Shown here in pieces: positions 60,861 through 64,000 of a stretch of 64,000 nt of DNA. Numbering within the stretch: position 1 is the first letter of the stretch; every line of letters starts with the position of its first letter. Under the pieces are notes generated by a model that saw nothing but the letters and a program-made list of their open reading frames with translations, was not told the origin of the DNA and did no database searches. The position numbers and the translations under genes are program-made. Origin of the DNA: Oribacterium sp. KHPX15 (lineage in GTDB: Bacteria > Bacillota > Clostridia > Lachnospirales > Lachnospiraceae); the NCBI RefSeq assembly GCF_900107835.1, contig NZ_FNRG01000004.1:62001-126000 (forward strand), given 5' to 3'.

Positions 60861-60962
60861 GTATAATTAAAAAAGCGTAACAGTTCAGTCTATGGACCAA
60901 GGGGACGGGATTATTGGTTCATTTTGTGACAAAATGAGCCAATAACCCCGTCCCCATAGTCC
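60861..60962 (+). repeat. GGGGACGGG palindrome in the nnrE leader
   Basis: A TATAAT lies at about 60861. Downstream, arms of about 34 nt (from 60893 to 60962; GGGGACGGG with TTATTGG and CATTTT) pair with only a few mismatches, capped by GTGAC. The hairpin ends about 17 nt before the ribosome site GCGGAGG, so it is in the untranslated leader. It shares GGGGACGG with the hairpins at 8312 and 55223. Confidence 0.75.
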
Positions 60963-60991
60963 ACAATCTACTATTTTGCGGAGGATTTCAC

Positions 60992-61669
60992 ATGCAGGAT
61001 CTGATAACAGGAACAGTTGCCAAAAAGGCAGACATGATAGCCATGGGAGAGCTGGGGTTTGAGTCCCTTGCCCTAATGGAAACCGCAAGTTCAAAGATTG
61101 CCATCTATATAAACAGACATTTTACCTATGAGAGAGACGCCCGCATACTGGTACTGGCAGGCGTCGGCAACAATGGCGCCGATGCAGTGGCTGCAGCCCG
61201 CATGCTTAAAGAGACCGGCTACGACCCGGTGGTATGGGTTGTCGGAAAGCTTGAAAAGGCAAGTTGGGAATTCCTTTATCAGATGTTTCACTTTCAGAAG
61301 CTTCTCGGAAGAGTAAATCTTTACCGTGCCGGTGACGAGCTTCCGGACTGTGACATTTGCATCGACGGAATCTTCGGTATAGGTCTTCACCGCCCAGTAG
61401 AAGGTGTTTACAGGAGCTTCATAGTGGAGGCCAATGCTCACACTCGTGGCTTTACCCTTGCCATTGACTCGCCCTCCGGTATCAATACCGACACCGGCGA
61501 ACTTCTGGGATGCGGCATAAAAGCAGATGTCACCATCACCTTCGGAAAAAATAAGACCGGACTTATGAACGGGGCCGGAAAAGAGTATAGCGGGAAGATC
61601 TTTGTTGAAGATATAGGCATCCCGGAGGAGGCTTATATAAAGGCCGAAGAAGAGCTTAACAGGGCTTAA
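60992..61669 (+). CDS. nnrE: NAD(P)H-hydrate epimerase (single domain)
   Basis: A 225-residue YjeF N-terminal-type epimerase that repairs the R form of NAD(P)H hydrate. Motifs are MGELGFESLALMETAS, LAGVGNNGADAVAAARML, IDGIFGIG and AIDSPSGINTDTGE. The ADP-dependent dehydratase domain, fused in many bacteria (about 500 residues), is absent, so it is either elsewhere or missing. GCGGAGG precedes ATG 60992. Confidence 0.93.
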   Translation: MQDLITGTVAKKADMIAMGELGFESLALMETASSKIAIYINRHFTYERDARILVLAGVGNNGADAVAAARMLKETGYDPVVWVVGKLEKASWEFLYQMFHFQKLLGRVNLYRAGDELPDCDICIDGIFGIGLHRPVEGVYRSFIVEANAHTRGFTLAIDSPSGINTDTGELLGCGIKADVTITFGKNKTGLMNGAGKEYSGKIFVEDIGIPEEAYIKAEEELNRA

Positions 61670-61810
61670 GCACATCCAACTTCATTAAAAAAGCGGCATG
61701 CTATACAAAAATAATTACAAAAAGGCTTAAAATTTTTATTTTTCTGTTTACTTTTCATTTGAATAAGACTAATATAAAACTTATAAAATGTCTTAAAGTA
61801 AGGGGAAATT

Positions 61811-63073
61811 ATGAGTGAAAACAGAATAGACATACGTATGCTCGGTGGATTTTCCATTTCTGTTAACGGACAGTACATGGGACTCGGGCAGAATAATAAA
61901 GCAAATTTCTTAAAACTGATACAGATCATACTTCTTAATTATAAGAAGGGCATCTCCAAGAGAGAACTTATCGACGGCGTTTTCGGCTACAAGGATCTTC
62001 TTGACGAAAACAACAGCTTGAACAACCTGCTCCATCAGGCAAGAACACAGCTTAAAAAGAGCGGTGTTCCGGGAAAGCGGTATATCGAAGGAAAGAAAGG
62101 CATTTACTACATTGAGAAGCCCGAAGGCTACGAGGTAACTCTTGATGTAAAGACCTACACAGACGATTGCCGCAAGGCTGCCGAAGCTGAAGATGAGGAG
62201 ACAAAAGCAAAACTTTATGAGCAGGCTTTCGAACTCTATAAAGGCGAACTTCTTCCCGAATTTTCCACAGATAACTGGGTTATCGTTGAATCTGTCAAGC
62301 TGAAGCATCTCTTCGATGAGCTTGTACTGTTCCTCGGTGATTATTACAGAAAAAAAGAAGATTACAATAACCTCTACAAGCTTTACAGCAAAGCCAGCCA
62401 GATTTATCCTGACGGCGGATGGCAGATCAATGTTATCGATGCATTGATTCTTCGCAAAGAATACAAAGAAGCTTATGAGCTTTACAATAAAACAGCCCGT
62501 TATTATCTTGATGATCTGGAAGTTCCTCTTCCTGACGACCTTATCAAGTGCTACGAACGCATCTATGATGACATCAAGGTTGTTTCTGATGATATCGAGG
62601 AAATCCAGGCCGGTATCCTTGAGCGTGATGCAGCTCTTAAGAACAGTAAGGGCGACAGTCGCAGCCTCGGATCATACTACTGTGCGTTCTCAAGCTTTAT
62701 CGACGTTTACAATGTTCTCCGTCGTAACCTGGTACGTAGAGGAAACTCCATCTTTATGATGCTTTGTACTCTGGTTGACTACGAAGGAAAACCTATACAG
62801 AATCAGGAGAAGCTTTCCGCAAGAGCCGAAGCCTTGAAAAACGCTCTCTATGCAGAGCTCAGACAGGGTGATGTCTATACAAAATACAGCTCAAGCCAGT
62901 ACCTTCTTCTTCTTATAGGTACCAAAAAAGAAGATTGCGGCATAATCTATCACAGAATTTCCAAGAAGCTTAAGGAACTTGCCGGTTCCCGTGCCGAACT
63001 CAAGTACCGCATTGTTTCACTTGCTGAGATTCCATCAGTTTTGGAAAACGCAAAGAACACTGACCTTATCTGA
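61811..63073 (+). CDS. BTAD/SARP-like regulator with degenerate GGDEF-like tail
   Basis: A 420-residue protein. Residues about 5-100 form an OmpR-type winged helix (IDIRMLGGFSISVNGQYM, then KGISKRELIDGVFG), and about 115-260 a BTAD helical domain (AFELYKGELLPEFSTDNWV), as in SARP activators. The C-terminal 150 residues resemble a decayed GGDEF fold (LGSYYCAFSSFIDVYNVL, ELRQGDVYTKYSSSQYLLLL) without a GGDEF motif. It probably controls transcription in response to a ligand. Target genes are unknown; the SNF symporter follows after two terminators. AAGGGGAAATT precedes ATG 61811. Confidence 0.83.
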   Translation: MSENRIDIRMLGGFSISVNGQYMGLGQNNKANFLKLIQIILLNYKKGISKRELIDGVFGYKDLLDENNSLNNLLHQARTQLKKSGVPGKRYIEGKKGIYYIEKPEGYEVTLDVKTYTDDCRKAAEAEDEETKAKLYEQAFELYKGELLPEFSTDNWVIVESVKLKHLFDELVLFLGDYYRKKEDYNNLYKLYSKASQIYPDGGWQINVIDALILRKEYKEAYELYNKTARYYLDDLEVPLPDDLIKCYERIYDDIKVVSDDIEEIQAGILERDAALKNSKGDSRSLGSYYCAFSSFIDVYNVLRRNLVRRGNSIFMMLCTLVDYEGKPIQNQEKLSARAEALKNALYAELRQGDVYTKYSSSQYLLLLIGTKKEDCGIIYHRISKKLKELAGSRAELKYRIVSLAEIPSVLENAKNTDLI

Positions 63074-63115
63074 AAGTCCCGGTATGACGGATAAACTTCT
63101 TATTCATTAACCGTG

Positions 63116-63161
63116 TAAGCCGCCGGTCATTTTGACCGACACCTTTTTATCCGGCGGCTCT
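63116..63161 (+). terminator. Hairpin after the BTAD gene
   Basis: AGCCGCCGG pairs with CCGGCGGCT around a 27-nt loop with TTTTTA inside. Likely ends the BTAD gene. Confidence 0.65.
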
Positions 63162-63176
63162 GTATAAATATTTCAG

Positions 63177-63208
63177 GGCTTGCAGTTTGCTGCAAGCCCT
63201 TTTTTGAG
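63177..63208 (+). terminator. Rho-independent terminator
   Basis: GGGCTTGCAG (63177-63186) pairs with CTGCAAGCCC, followed by TTTTTTG. Just upstream of the SNF symporter ribosome site, so it may instead act as an attenuator for that gene. Confidence 0.8.
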
Positions 63209-63216
63209 GAGATTTT

Positions 63217-64000
63217 ATGAACGATAATCGTGAAAGTTTTAAATCAAGACTGGGCTTTCTTCTGGTAAGTGCCGGTTGTGCCATAGGAATAGGAAACGTA
63301 TGGAAATTCCCATACCTTGCAGGGCAGAACGGAGGAGGAATATTTGTAATATTCTATCTTATCTTCCTTGTAATTATGGGTGTTCCCGTCCTTACAATGG
63401 AGCTTGCGGTGGGACGTGCCTCACGAAAGAGTGCAGTATTGGCATATAAAAATCTGGAACCCTACGGCAGCAAATGGCATATTCACGGATGGTTTGCCAT
63501 TGCCGGAGCTTACATCCTTATGATGTACTACACAACCGTTTCCGGCTGGATGGTTTCATATTTTATGAAATTTGCCGTCGGAAAATTCGATAACATATCC
63601 ATGGATGAAGTGGATTCTGTTTTTGTTAACCTTCTTTCAGACCCGGAAGAAATGATGATCTGTATGATGCTGACAGTTCTCTTAGGTTTCCTTGTATGTT
63701 CATTCGGAATACAGAAAGGCCTGGAAAAGGTCACAACAGCCATGATGACTGTTCTGCTTGCCCTGATCATCATTCTTGCAATACACAGCATTTCTCTTCC
63801 GGGAGCAGCAAAGGGCCTTAATTTCTACCTTGTTCCCAGCCTTGAAAAGGTTGCGGCAGCAGGAGAAGGAAGCATCCTGAAAGGTCTTGGTTCGGTTATC
63901 TCGGCAGCCATGAACCAGGCATTTTTCACTCTGAGCCTTGGCGTTGCTTGTATGGAAATCTTCGGTTCTTATATGTCTGACCGATTTACACTTGTAGGTG
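63217..64000 (+). CDS. SNF-family sodium-dependent transporter, 3' end outside window
   Basis: The frame is open from ATG 63217 to the window end, 261 codons so far. It begins with the neurotransmitter:sodium symporter hallmark: SRLGFLLVSAGCAIGIGNVW then KFPYLAGQNGGGIFVIFYLI. Helices at about 15-35, 43-63, 90-115, 150-170 and 180-200 fit the LeuT fold (12 helices, about 440-500 residues in bacteria). Such proteins import amino acids with sodium. TGAGGAGATTTT precedes the ATG. A minus-strand ORF over 63528-63791 is a shadow. Confidence 0.93.
   Translation, partial: MNDNRESFKSRLGFLLVSAGCAIGIGNVWKFPYLAGQNGGGIFVIFYLIFLVIMGVPVLTMELAVGRASRKSAVLAYKNLEPYGSKWHIHGWFAIAGAYILMMYYTTVSGWMVSYFMKFAVGKFDNISMDEVDSVFVNLLSDPEEMMICMMLTVLLGFLVCSFGIQKGLEKVTTAMMTVLLALIIILAIHSISLPGAAKGLNFYLVPSLEKVAAAGEGSILKGLGSVISAAMNQAFFTLSLGVACMEIFGSYMSDRFTLVG

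Noticed and set aside
1-64000. CRISPR arrays, tRNA and rRNA genes
   Set aside because: No regularly spaced identical repeats, no tRNA cloverleaf with a CCA-end context and no rRNA-like sequence were seen.

Overview
The window looks like a chromosomal segment of a Gram-positive anaerobe of the Clostridia, most likely Lachnospiraceae (Butyrivibrio/Pseudobutyrivibrio-like). The support is a Trp T-box leader, tandem BirA operators on bioY, lipoproteins with Thr/Ala-rich linkers, LacI, MATE and SNF-type transporters, strong AGGAGG ribosome sites, and moderate GC with many Rho-independent terminators. No rRNA, tRNA or CRISPR array was seen. All assignments come from reading the sequence; no database search was run.

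Region 1-7 kb is accessory and partly decayed. It holds the 3' part of a GC-rich type-B carboxylesterase, a 64-codon internal-deletion relic of an amidohydrolase, two intact YtcJ-like amidohydrolases, a frameshifted and truncated IS110 transposase that still has its non-coding (bridge-RNA-type) end, a DUF3089 alpha/beta hydrolase and two short relic ORFs. Region 7-13 kb is metabolic: a hypothetical protein, acetolactate decarboxylase, L-cysteine desulfidase (CyuA), a DAACS-type symporter and a minimal two-gene SufC/SufB-like Fe-S assembly pair with no SufS. Region 13-25 kb carries three c-di-GMP genes (Cache-GGDEF, FIST-GGDEF, GGDEF-EAL-PAS) around citrate synthase, then a PstS-like/WG-repeat lipoprotein and a CAP-domain protein. 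Region 25-33 kb has hom, pgcA, bioY and T-box-controlled trpEG. Region 33-41 kb has a GT2 glycosyltransferase, a large membrane protein with a lectin-like tail, an unannotated type I toxin-antitoxin locus, a histidine phosphatase and a polar amino acid ABC transporter. Region 41-52 kb has an AbgB-like M20 peptidase, YgiQ radical SAM, a DD-carboxypeptidase, a FHA-FHA-ABC ATPase with its permease, a LacI regulator, Maf and MATE. Region 52-61 kb is a two-component system divergent from an operon of an SLH-like secreted protein and a MacAB-like export system. The end holds NnrE, a BTAD-type regulator and a truncated SNF symporter.

Two things stand out beyond gene content. First, the window carries a family of large nested intergenic hairpins (about 155-300 nt, near 24.9, 26.5 and 44.5 kb). 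Their outer stems differ between copies but stay paired, while an internal bulge motif is conserved; simpler hairpins at 13.06, 18.29 and 52.75 kb share the outer stem. This is covariation expected of a structured RNA or DNA element. Second, a 27-codon hydrophobic toxin ORF at 37.11-37.19 kb lies opposite a promoter-and-terminator unit that would make a convergent antisense RNA. A second palindrome type built on GGGGACGG occurs in three full copies and one half copy.
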